Positions 1-6,949 of a DNA stretch of 9,095 nucleotides are shown here, one piece after another. Position 1 is the first letter of the stretch. The number at the start of each line of letters is the position of its first letter. This DNA is from Candidatus Hydrothermota bacterium (lineage in GTDB: Bacteria > Hydrothermota > Hydrothermia > UBA1063). The stretch spans positions 1 to 9,095 of the forward strand of contig QNDO01000054.1 in NCBI GenBank assembly GCA_003644895.1, written 5' to 3'. A model generated the notes under the pieces. That model was not told the DNA's origin. It was given only the letters and a program-made list of their open reading frames with translations, and searched no databases. Both the position numbers and the translations under genes were made by a program.

Positions 1-1732
1 CAGAGATAAAGTTGAAAAATATATTGAAGAATCGTTGAGAAAGACAGAGGTTGAAAGAACATCCTTAGAAAGAGAAAAAAGCGGTATTTTTACAGGTACC
101 TATGCCGTTCACCCCTTTACAGAAGAAAAGATTCCCATTTGGGTAGGAGATTATGTTTTAGCAAGTTACGGAACGGGCATTGTAATGGGTGTTCCTGCAC
201 ATGATCAGAGAGATTTTGAATTTGCAAAGAAATTTGGTTTACCTATAAAAGTTGTTATCAAACCTGTGAATGGAGAGACACCGAAGCCAGAGTTTATGGA
301 AGAAGCATTTGAAGATTATGGAATAATGGTTAACTCTGGGGAGTTCACAGGTTTGACATCCCAGGATGGGATAAAGAAGATACAGGAGAAGCTGAAAGAA
401 AAAGGACTTGGAGGAGAAGCCGTTTCCTATAGACTGAGGGATTGGTTGATATCTAGGCAGAGATACTGGGGGGCACCCATACCGGTGGTTCACTGCGAGA
501 GATGTGGCATTGTTCCTGTTGATGAGAAGGCTCTGCCGGTGAAACTTCCTGAAAATATAAAGGATTTTAAGCCAAAGGGTAGGTCGCCTCTGGAAGATGT
601 CCCCGAGTTCATGAATACAACATGTCCAAGATGCGGAGGACCTGCAAAGAGGGACTCCGATACCATGGATACATTTGTGGACTCTTCTTGGTATTATTTC
701 AGGTATATTGATCCTAATAATGAGAAAGAAATCTTTTCTTCCAATGCAGTAAATAAATGGATGCCAGTAGATCAGTATATTGGTGGTGCAGAGCATGCAA
801 CCAAACATTTGATATATGCAAGATTTATCAATAAAGTTCTTTATGACGAAGGTCTTATAAAATATCTGGAACCCTTCGAAAATCTTTTTACGCAGGGTCT
901 GGTTCATAAAAGTTTTTACTACTGTCAATACTGCGGGAGACCTGTTAAAGATGAAGAAGTGAAAGATGGTAAGCATGTAGAATGTGGGAGTGAAGTAGTT
1001 ATGCTTACAGAAATGATGTCAAAATCCAGAGGAAATATCGTACCGGTGGGTCCTTTTGTTAAAGAACACGGCGCAGATGTTGCGAGGATAACAATTTTGT
1101 TCGCCGGTCCCGCAGAGAAAGACATGATATGGTCAGATGCGGGGGTAGAAGGGGCAAAGCGATTCATCAATAGAGTGTGGAGGCTCTATTCGGAAAATGA
1201 GGATATTCTCAGATCCGAAATACAATTCAATAAAGAGAACATGAACGATGATGAGAAAAATCTATACATTAACCTCCAAAGAACCATATACGAGGTAAAA
1301 AAAGATTCAGGAGAATTCCATTTCAATACAGCCCTTGCAAGGATTATGGAGTTTATTAATGCGCTGTATCAGTTTAAAGATAAGAATTCCCCCGTTTTTA
1401 AATTGTCTCTCCGGAATCTAGCTATTCTTATTGCGCCCTTTGCTCCCCATCTTGGTGAGGAGTTGTGGCACATGATGGGAAATAAGGATTCAGTATTTCA
1501 GGAGAGGTTTCCAGAGCATGATCCCGAATACCTTCATTTTGAGGAGGTGGAGATACCTGTCCAGGTAAATGGGAAGGTGAGGGGCAGGTTGAGAATAAAG
1601 AGAGGAGCTTCCGAAGAAGAGGTATTTAAAAAAGCCACATCCATGAAAAATGTGCAAAAATACATCAAAGATAAAGAAATCATTAAAAAGATTTATATTA
1701 AAGATAGACTTTTAAATATAGTAGTGAAATAG
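1..1732 (+). CDS. leuS: Leucyl-tRNA synthetase, 5'-truncated by the window edge
   Basis: This class I synthetase charges tRNA-Leu with leucine in the cytoplasm. The frame is open from base 2, and the TTG at 35 is internal; about 576 residues are visible of a usual 800-880, so the HIGH motif and the start of the editing domain lie outside. Seen in order: the end of the CP1 editing domain (GTGIVMGVPAHDQRDFEF near 170-225); a zinc-binding region with CERC (494-505) and CPRC (623-634); the LeuRS-typical DTMDTFVDSSWYYFRY; GGAEHATKHLIYARF; the KMSKS loop as MMSKS (1013-1027); the anticodon-binding helical domain; and a small C-terminal domain starting at PVQVNGKVRG. A short CX2C...HX2C insert (C at 923 and 932, H at 974, C at 983) precedes the KMSKS loop. 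The stop is TAG at 1730-1732, and the EF-G-like gene follows after 20 bp, probably in the same transcript. The family call is secure. Confidence 0.97.
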   Translation, partial: RDKVEKYIEESLRKTEVERTSLEREKSGIFTGTYAVHPFTEEKIPIWVGDYVLASYGTGIVMGVPAHDQRDFEFAKKFGLPIKVVIKPVNGETPKPEFMEEAFEDYGIMVNSGEFTGLTSQDGIKKIQEKLKEKGLGGEAVSYRLRDWLISRQRYWGAPIPVVHCERCGIVPVDEKALPVKLPENIKDFKPKGRSPLEDVPEFMNTTCPRCGGPAKRDSDTMDTFVDSSWYYFRYIDPNNEKEIFSSNAVNKWMPVDQYIGGAEHATKHLIYARFINKVLYDEGLIKYLEPFENLFTQGLVHKSFYYCQYCGRPVKDEEVKDGKHVECGSEVVMLTEMMSKSRGNIVPVGPFVKEHGADVARITILFAGPAEKDMIWSDAGVEGAKRFINRVWRLYSENEDILRSEIQFNKENMNDDEKNLYINLQRTIYEVKKDSGEFHFNTALARIMEFINALYQFKDKNSPVFKLSLRNLAILIAPFAPHLGEELWHMMGNKDSVFQERFPEHDPEYLHFEEVEIPVQVNGKVRGRLRIKRGASEEEVFKKATSMKNVQKYIKDKEIIKKIYIKDRLLNIVVK

Positions 1733-1738
1733 AAAAGT

Positions 1739-1747
1739 TAAGGAGGT
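1739..1747 (+). promoter_or_regulatory. Strong ribosome binding site of the EF-G-like gene
   Basis: TAAGGAGGT is a full-length complement to the 16S rRNA 3' end. Six bases separate the GGAGG core from the ATG at 1753. It fixes that start and suggests high translation of this gene. It also shows the host uses canonical Shine-Dalgarno initiation. Confidence 0.9.
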
Positions 1748-1752
1748 ATTTT

Positions 1753-3786
1753 ATGGAGGCAAAAAAGATCAGAAACTTTGCTCTGATTGGACATGGAGGA
1801 GCAGGAAAAACATCACTTGCTGAGGCCATGTTTTATAAAGCAGGGGTCACCAACAGACTAGGATCTGTGGAGCAGGGCAACACTATAATGGATTTTGATC
1901 CCGAAGAAGTAAAAAGACAAATATCCATCAATCTGGGTGTTGGACATCTTGAATGGAAAGAGCATCTCTTCAATATAATTGATACACCAGGTTATCTAGA
2001 CTTTGCAGGTGAAGTTTGTGCCGCTTTAAGGATCGCGGACAATGTGGTTGTAGTAATTGATGCTGCTTCAGGTGTAGAGGTGGGGACGGAGAAATACTAT
2101 GAAATAGCAAAAAAGAGAAATTTACCTACTTTCATTTATATCAATAAGATGACTGCCCAAGAAATCAATCTCGATGCATTATGGGAGGACCTGAAGCAAT
2201 ATTTTGGACACGGCGTCACTCCCTTCCAAATTCCTCTCGGAAAAGGTACAAACTTCAAAGGCGTGTTCGACCTTATTCACGGCGATCTGAATTCTTTAGA
2301 TCCTGAGTTTAAAGAAAAGGCGGAAGAGGAAAAGGAAAAGTTCAGGGAAAATATTATTGAGCTGTCGGAAGAGCTCTTAGAAAAGTATATGGAAGGAGAG
2401 GAGATTAAAGATGAGGAGTTAATTCCTGTATTAAAAGAGGGAATAATTAAAAGGGAAATCATTCCTGTAATATTTGGAGATGCAAAACACGCCATCGGAA
2501 TTGAAGAACTTCTGGATACATTAATGAATTTTGGAGCCTCTCCTCTTGAGGGCCCAGAGGAAAAGGGAGTGCTAAGTGGCGAAGAAGTGATTGCGGAGAA
2601 GGACCCCGATGGCAAAACCGTGGTTTTTGTATTTAAAACCCTCCAGGAGGCTCATCTTGGGGAACTCTATTTTGTCAAAGTTATATCTGGAAAATTACAG
2701 TCCGGGACTGAGTTACTCAATGTAAATAAGGGGAAGAGTGAGAAGATCAATCAGATTTATTTTGTAAGAGGTAAAGAAAGGAAGGAGACAAAAGAGCTTG
2801 GATGTGGAATGATTGGTGCGCTTGTGAAATTAAAAGAAACCAAAACCAATGATACCTTGGCGGACAAGGAATATCCCGTATCGCTTACTCCCATAGAATT
2901 CCCTCATCCTGTTATATCCATAGCTATAGTTCCTCAGACAAGAGAAGACCAGGAGAAAGTATCCGAAGGTCTGAACAGGCTGCATGATGAAGATCCTACT
3001 TTTGAATTCAGATACGATACGGAGTTAAAGCAAACCCTGATTTCAGGTTTGGGAGAAATGCATCTTGATGTTATTGTATCTAAACTAAGAGAAAAATTTG
3101 GTGTTAATGTAACCACTGAGAAGCCAAAGATACCATATAGAGAGAGTATCAGGAAACCTGCAGAGGGTATGGGTAAATACGTGAAGCAAACAGGGGGACA
3201 TGGACAGTACGGAATATGTTATATAAAAATTGAGCCTCTTCCCAGAGGGAAAGGCTATGAGTTTGTTAATCAGATATTTGGGGGAGCCATCCCTTCGCAG
3301 TTTATTCCCTCTGTGGAGACTGGAATTAAAAAGGCGATGGAGCAGGGAGTACTTGCAGGTGCTAAGGTAGTGGATGTGAAGGTTACACTGTACGATGGTA
3401 AATATCATCCAGTCGATTCTTCCAACCTTGCTTTTGAAATTGCGGGTTCGCTTGCTTTTAAAGAGGCAGAAAGTAAAGCTGATCCCTATCTCTTAGAGCC
3501 CATTTATGAGGTTGAAGTGAGAATTCCTGAAGAATTCATGGGAGATGTAATTGGAGACTTGAATTCCAGAAGAGGCAGGATCCTGGGAATGGAGGCAGAG
3601 GGTAAGATTCAGGTTATAAAGGCTCACGTACCTCTTGCTGAACTCTATAGATATTCTTCTACCCTTCGATCTATAACAAAGGGTAGAGGCACTTTCACTA
3701 TGAAATTTTCACATTATGATGAAGTTCCAAGAGAAATCGCTCAGAAAATAATCGAAGAAGCCAAGAGAGAAAAAGAAGAGAAATAA
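1753..3786 (+). CDS. EF-G-like translational GTPase (EF-G2 type) with altered guanine-recognition motifs
   Basis: This 677-residue protein has the full EF-G architecture: a G domain, then domains II to V, ending in the typical KFSHYDEVP segment. EF-G moves tRNA and mRNA through the ribosome; the EF-G2-like paralogue group is less well defined. Seen: P-loop GHGGAGKT (residues 13-20); a switch I region DFDPEEVKRQIS, with IS where canonical EF-G has the conserved IT of RGIT, as in the EF-G2-like group; G3 DTPG (77-80); and domain IV with KYHPVDSSNLAF at the loop that enters the decoding centre. Oddities are in the G domain: G4 reads NKMT (131-134) where guanine specificity normally needs NKMD, and the G5 site reads GDA where EF-G has GSA. 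The rest is intact, so this is not a decayed gene. It lies 20 bp after leuS with a near-perfect RBS. The main fusA is presumably elsewhere; I do not assign that symbol here. Confidence 0.93.
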   Translation: MEAKKIRNFALIGHGGAGKTSLAEAMFYKAGVTNRLGSVEQGNTIMDFDPEEVKRQISINLGVGHLEWKEHLFNIIDTPGYLDFAGEVCAALRIADNVVVVIDAASGVEVGTEKYYEIAKKRNLPTFIYINKMTAQEINLDALWEDLKQYFGHGVTPFQIPLGKGTNFKGVFDLIHGDLNSLDPEFKEKAEEEKEKFRENIIELSEELLEKYMEGEEIKDEELIPVLKEGIIKREIIPVIFGDAKHAIGIEELLDTLMNFGASPLEGPEEKGVLSGEEVIAEKDPDGKTVVFVFKTLQEAHLGELYFVKVISGKLQSGTELLNVNKGKSEKINQIYFVRGKERKETKELGCGMIGALVKLKETKTNDTLADKEYPVSLTPIEFPHPVISIAIVPQTREDQEKVSEGLNRLHDEDPTFEFRYDTELKQTLISGLGEMHLDVIVSKLREKFGVNVTTEKPKIPYRESIRKPAEGMGKYVKQTGGHGQYGICYIKIEPLPRGKGYEFVNQIFGGAIPSQFIPSVETGIKKAMEQGVLAGAKVVDVKVTLYDGKYHPVDSSNLAFEIAGSLAFKEAESKADPYLLEPIYEVEVRIPEEFMGDVIGDLNSRRGRILGMEAEGKIQVIKAHVPLAELYRYSSTLRSITKGRGTFTMKFSHYDEVPREIAQKIIEEAKREKEEK

Positions 3787-3787
3787 T

Positions 3788-4594
3788 TTATTTAAATTCA
3801 AGTATATATTTAGTACTAAAACTTCGGAAATCTGCTCTCAAATGGCAGAAAGCATCGAGTTTAGAGCCCCTCACTCCCAGGGGCTCTATTATTCTTCTTG
3901 TTCTCTGTGAAAAAGGGGAATCATAAATTATCTCCACGAATCTCTGCTGTCTCCCCAATAAAAAGATCTGCTGCGCCTTCTCGTCAAGTTTTGTTTTAAA
4001 ATATCCACGTTCAAACATTTCATTTAAAGTGTGTATACCCAATCTTTCCATTTTTTCTACTATTTTAATCCAGATTTTCATTGTTGTTTCAGCATCAGGA
4101 AGTGCCCTATGGTTGCCTTGAGAGGCTATATCCAATTTCTTCGCCACTCCTGCAAGGGATTTTTCGTGTATTGGATTGAACACTCTGTTGATCACACTGA
4201 AAACATCAATTATATAATTGTAAAAAGGTGGTTCTCCTGATAGCCTGATTTCTTTGTTCAACATACTGAGATCCAGAGATAAAACATTAAAACCTATAAG
4301 TACCGAATCCCTGATAAAATCTTTGATCTGATTTTTAATTGATACAAAAAAGGGTGCATTTCTTAAAAGAGTATTAGTTAAACCATGAATATCTGTGGAC
4401 CTCTGAGATACTGGAACTCCTGGATTCACTAAGGTGCTGAATGTCTCTTTCTTGCTTCCTTTTTTCCAAGCCACCAAAGCGATCTCCACTATTCTATCTT
4501 TATGCATGGCAACACCTGTAGTCTCTAAATCAAATGCTACAAAGCGGGTGCTATTTAGAGGAATTGGGTCCCGGGGAATATCTCCAAATATCAC
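3788..4594 (-). CDS. DEDDh 3'-5' exonuclease with C-terminal WYL-like domain
   Basis: This 268-residue protein begins with a DnaQ-like (DEDDh) exonuclease domain, residues about 15-185. Motif ExoI is FDLETTG with D22 and E24; ExoII is GFNVLSLDLSML with D108, in the N-x4-D spacing of the TREX/SbcB style rather than N-x3-D; ExoIII is HRALPDAETT with H162 and D167. All five acidic/His positions of the two-metal site are therefore present, and the protein should remove 3' nucleotides from DNA or RNA. Residues about 205-268 look like a short WYL domain: a basic start (GRQQRFVEIIY), IEPLGV, then AFCHLRADFRSF, matching the usual EPLGL...YCHLR...RTFRLDRI pattern, although the W-Y-L triplet itself is not present. 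Such domains bind ligands or nucleic acid. The GTG start is fixed by GGAGGG seven bases upstream and by the ExoI motif lying before the next Met. It directly follows the TPR gene and is probably translationally coupled to it. Confidence 0.85.
   Translation of the reverse strand: MIFGDIPRDPIPLNSTRFVAFDLETTGVAMHKDRIVEIALVAWKKGSKKETFSTLVNPGVPVSQRSTDIHGLTNTLLRNAPFFVSIKNQIKDFIRDSVLIGFNVLSLDLSMLNKEIRLSGEPPFYNYIIDVFSVINRVFNPIHEKSLAGVAKKLDIASQGNHRALPDAETTMKIWIKIVEKMERLGIHTLNEMFERGYFKTKLDEKAQQIFLLGRQQRFVEIIYDSPFSQRTRRIIEPLGVRGSKLDAFCHLRADFRSFSTKYILEFK
3862..3888 (+). terminator. Probable intrinsic terminator of the leuS/EF-G-like operon, inside the convergent gene
   Basis: A perfect 10-bp stem (TAGAGCCCCT pairing with AGGGGCTCTA, loop CACTCCC) starts 75 bases after the EF-G-like stop. 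On the + strand it is followed by a pyrimidine-rich, T-containing tract (TTATTCTTCTTGTTCT); on the - strand there is no T tract, so it is oriented to stop + strand transcription. It lies within the last third of the exonuclease coding sequence, where it encodes part of the WYL-like domain. The tail is an imperfect U run, so efficiency is uncertain. Confidence 0.55.
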
Positions 4595-6697
4595 TTAAAT
4601 TCCCTCCAGAATCTTTTTGATTTTTTCTTCAATCTTTCTACGTAATTGTTTATTTACAGCAATTTTTTCAGCTTCTTCCAGAGTTCGGATAGCCTGGAGG
4701 GTATCTCCTTCTTCTAAGTAAATATCACTTATAAAGATGAGAAAATCCGCCTTAAACCTAAATGTCTCCATCCTGTACTGATCTATAAGAGTCCACATAG
4801 CTTCTTCCAGTCCTTTATTTCTCAGAGCCTTTATGGTGAATATCAAAGCATTAAATCCACTTCGTGTATTTACATTTTCCCGTAAATCTTCAGCATAATT
4901 AAGTAGTTCATCCAATTTGTTATTTCTGTACAGTATATCCATGATACATATATCCGCTTCTTCTTTCATCTTCCCCTTAACTTTGCTGTAAAATTTAAGA
5001 GCTTCCTCATCATTACCTGTTCTTTCCTTCAATTTGCCTAAGAGGAGAAATACATCATTTTGGAATGTCTTTGTCTTTGTAGAATAGGTAAGAAGAATTT
5101 TTTCTATTTGATGGTCTCTATGGTGTTCCACAAGATATTTCAATGCAAGAAGAGTAGGTTCTTCATCTGGATAGAAATTTATCATGGAATCCAGTGCATC
5201 GAGAGATGCTGCGAAGAGCCCTGTTTTATAGTAATATAAGAACAATTCGTACAGTAATTCAGGATTTTTGGGACTCTCCGGATATTTTTTTATATAAGAG
5301 ATATTCAACTGAGGTGCGCTTTTATATTTTCCTAATTTATAATTGCAATATTCTGCTCTATAAAAAAGATCATATTTGGTTTTGGGATCGCTTGTGAGTT
5401 CGGCGGCTTTGACATAATTCTCTCTTGCGAGATTAAAAATACGTTTTTTTTCGTAAAGTTCGCCCTTTAATTTGTACACATAAAATTTTAACTCTTTGTC
5501 CTCAAAATGGCTTTCGAGGAATCTCAGAATTTTTAGTGCATCATCAATATTACCCAGTTTAATCTTAACTTTTGCATTGTAATAAATACTCCACCCGTAA
5601 TACCTGCTTTCTTGTGTTACGTGTTGAAGATCTTGAATCGCCATTCCCAGCTTCCCTTGGAGATAGTATATCTTACCGCGTCTAAAATGGATGAAATTTG
5701 TGTCTGTGTAAATTTTAAAATAATTAAGAAGTGTATCGTAGATGACCAGTGCTCTGCTGAATTTCTGCAATCGGTAGAATGATTCTGCTTTGAGTCTGTA
5801 AAACCTTGCAATAAGATTTGAATCCCGAAGCATTGAGACATTAATTTCCATAAGCAAGTCGAGGGCTCTTTTATAATATCCTTTCCTCTTGTATATATCA
5901 GATAGGATAAGCTTCACGGGATATATCAGAGGGTGGTTAGGGTTCTTTATTAAGAACTTTTTTAGTTTTTCTTCTATGGATGTTGTCCCCATAGAGTCCA
6001 TGGCAAAATAAATAACTACCTCAGTGTAGAGTCTTTCTTCATTGCCCAAGCTTTCAATGCTGTCTTTATAAGGTATAATACCGGATAGATATCCAGCATT
6101 ATAATATACAAGTATTTTTAATAAACTGAGTTGTATGTCTTGTGCCTCTTTGTAAGCCTTCAATTTGTTATTTTGTTTATAGTAAATATAAGTCTTTATA
6201 TAATGGGCTGGAGGTAGATCCACATTCTCCAATTGCTTCAATGATTGACTAAGACTATCAATACCTAAATAACATAGAGATTTTAAAAGTCTTAAGGTAT
6301 CATTAGGTTGTTTTAAAATCTCAGAGGCTTTTAATCCCTTTATATATTCTGATTGTGCGAGGGCTAAACTAACGAAAGTTTCAATGGTTTTTAATGATTC
6401 TACTGAAGTCATATAAGGGAGAAGCTCTTGCATTACAAGATATGCAGAATCAAGATTAAATAGGGCTATGTGACTACCAAATAAGATTTTAAGTGCTGTT
6501 TTTTTCTCTTCAGGGTAGTAAGCCAAATTTAGAGCTTTGTATGCTGTGTTTATAGATTGTTGATATAAATGATTATTGTAGTAGTGAAGGGCTTTGTTGA
6601 TGTAGTGCGTAAATGTATTTTTTGATTCAAAAGGGGGAAAAACTATGAAAAAGAATATTAAACTAAAAACAGTTTTTTTAAATGATTGGATAAAAAT
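4595..6697 (-). CDS. TPR-repeat protein, probably exported, with apparent ATT start
   Basis: I do not recognise a specific family. The product is all helical, with many degenerate tetratricopeptide-type helix pairs; the clearest run through the centre (ILSDIYKRKGYYKRALDLL, SFYRLQKFSRALVIYDTLL, GKIYYLQGKLGMAIQDL, GKLKERTGNDEEALKFYSKV, IYLEEGDTLQAIRTLEEAE). Such solenoids are protein-binding scaffolds. The usual gene call would start at TTG 6526 (643 residues), but that codon has no RBS and the frame stays open upstream. The extension encodes FIQSFKK, a hydrophobic TVFSLIFFFIVF stretch, then PPFES and another TPR-like helix: a plausible signal peptide or membrane anchor without a lipobox Cys. 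The frame goes back to a TGA at 6709-6707 and holds no ATG, GTG or other TTG, but ATT at 6697-6695 sits just after GAGGTGAT, giving 700 residues. A frameshift at an A7 run is the alternative. Gene call sure, start uncertain, function unknown. Confidence 0.75.
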   Translation of the reverse strand: MFIQSFKKTVFSLIFFFIVFPPFESKNTFTHYINKALHYYNNHLYQQSINTAYKALNLAYYPEEKKTALKILFGSHIALFNLDSAYLVMQELLPYMTSVESLKTIETFVSLALAQSEYIKGLKASEILKQPNDTLRLLKSLCYLGIDSLSQSLKQLENVDLPPAHYIKTYIYYKQNNKLKAYKEAQDIQLSLLKILVYYNAGYLSGIIPYKDSIESLGNEERLYTEVVIYFAMDSMGTTSIEEKLKKFLIKNPNHPLIYPVKLILSDIYKRKGYYKRALDLLMEINVSMLRDSNLIARFYRLKAESFYRLQKFSRALVIYDTLLNYFKIYTDTNFIHFRRGKIYYLQGKLGMAIQDLQHVTQESRYYGWSIYYNAKVKIKLGNIDDALKILRFLESHFEDKELKFYVYKLKGELYEKKRIFNLARENYVKAAELTSDPKTKYDLFYRAEYCNYKLGKYKSAPQLNISYIKKYPESPKNPELLYELFLYYYKTGLFAASLDALDSMINFYPDEEPTLLALKYLVEHHRDHQIEKILLTYSTKTKTFQNDVFLLLGKLKERTGNDEEALKFYSKVKGKMKEEADICIMDILYRNNKLDELLNYAEDLRENVNTRSGFNALIFTIKALRNKGLEEAMWTLIDQYRMETFRFKADFLIFISDIYLEEGDTLQAIRTLEEAEKIAVNKQLRRKIEEKIKKILEGI
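4602..4607 (-). promoter_or_regulatory. Ribosome binding site fixing a GTG start of the exonuclease
   Basis: GGAGGG lies seven bases before GTG (4594-4592), within the last codons of the TPR gene. The TPR stop TAA is immediately followed by this GTG, so ribosomes finishing the TPR protein are ideally placed to reinitiate. Confidence 0.8.
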
Positions 6698-6920
6698 GTT
6701 ATCACCTCACGTTTGTAAATTTCTTTTATCCTTACTCTGCATCCGGAGAAGATGGAAAACTTTACATCCTATAGTATTCATTATGCCAACTTCAAAAGTA
6801 CATTTTTTATTTGACTTCTTTAAATTCTGGGGTAACATTTTACTTTTTTTCTCGTATGTACCCTTTTTACTTTAAACCACTCCCTCTTCCATAAGCCTCC
6901 TTTTATTGTTGTGGTATTTA
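6698..6920 (-). other. Leader region of the TPR-exonuclease transcript
   Basis: About 220 bases separate the predicted transcription start from the TPR start. The leader carries a consensus-like RBS (AAAAGGAGG, 6904-6896) only three bases from an ATG that opens a six-codon frame, MEEGVV, ending at 6872. A second open frame from ATG 6838 to TGA 6707 would give a 43-residue basic peptide with two Cys; it has no good RBS of its own and no family I recognise. A weak hairpin (GGGTACAT with ATGTTACCC, 6830-6863) lies between. A weaker second promoter (TTGAAG at 6795-6790, 16 bases, TATAGG at 6773-6768) is possible. I see no known riboswitch. Confidence 0.35.
6701..6708 (-). promoter_or_regulatory. 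Shine-Dalgarno supporting an ATT start of the TPR gene
   Basis: GAGGTGAT matches eight consecutive bases of the anti-Shine-Dalgarno complement. Six bases separate GAGGT from ATT (6697-6695), a near-ideal distance. The same bases hold a TGA stop (6709-6707) in the TPR frame that ends a 43-codon upstream open frame. A GTG at 6705-6703 overlaps this site but is in another frame and closes after 15 codons. Confidence 0.6.
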
Positions 6921-6949
6921 AATATAAACAAAAATATCATTTTAATCAA
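6921..6949 (-). promoter_or_regulatory. Sigma70-type promoter for the TPR-exonuclease pair
   Basis: TTGATT (6949-6944), 17 bases, TATATT (6926-6921). The -35 box overlaps the tadA stop codon. Transcription would begin near 6914, leaving a long leader. No terminator is visible between tadA and this promoter, so read-through from the tRNA-tadA promoter is also likely. Confidence 0.55.

Noticed and set aside
239..976. Long open frame antisense to leuS
   Set aside because: No recognisable domain, no RBS, and fully inside the conserved LeuRS coding region; a shadow frame.
3085..3408. - strand frames antisense to the EF-G-like gene (also 2277-2615, 2934-3116)
   Set aside because: Low-complexity Ser-rich or Leu-rich shadow translations of a conserved gene on the other strand.
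1753..3786. Calling this gene the main elongation factor fusA
   Set aside because: Switch I (RQIS), the P-loop (GHGGAGKT), the NKMT/GDA motifs and the C-terminus place it in the EF-G2-like group; no ribosomal protein genes flank it as is usual for fusA.
4592..4594. Possibility that the exonuclease starts at the internal ATG of MHKDRIV
   Set aside because: That start would remove the essential ExoI motif FDLETTG; the GTG has a good RBS.
6645..6875. 76-codon + strand frame with a G-rich RBS-like stretch before its ATG and a hydrophobic C-terminus
   Set aside because: It is antisense to the signal-peptide region of the TPR gene and to its leader; its Phe/Leu/Lys-rich content is what A+T-rich antisense produces, no + promoter is visible, and the - strand frame continues a clear coding gene.
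6829..6875. Hairpin plus TTTTTAC on the + strand, resembling a + strand terminator
   Set aside because: The stem is short with a bulge and a 17-base loop, and no credible + strand gene ends there.
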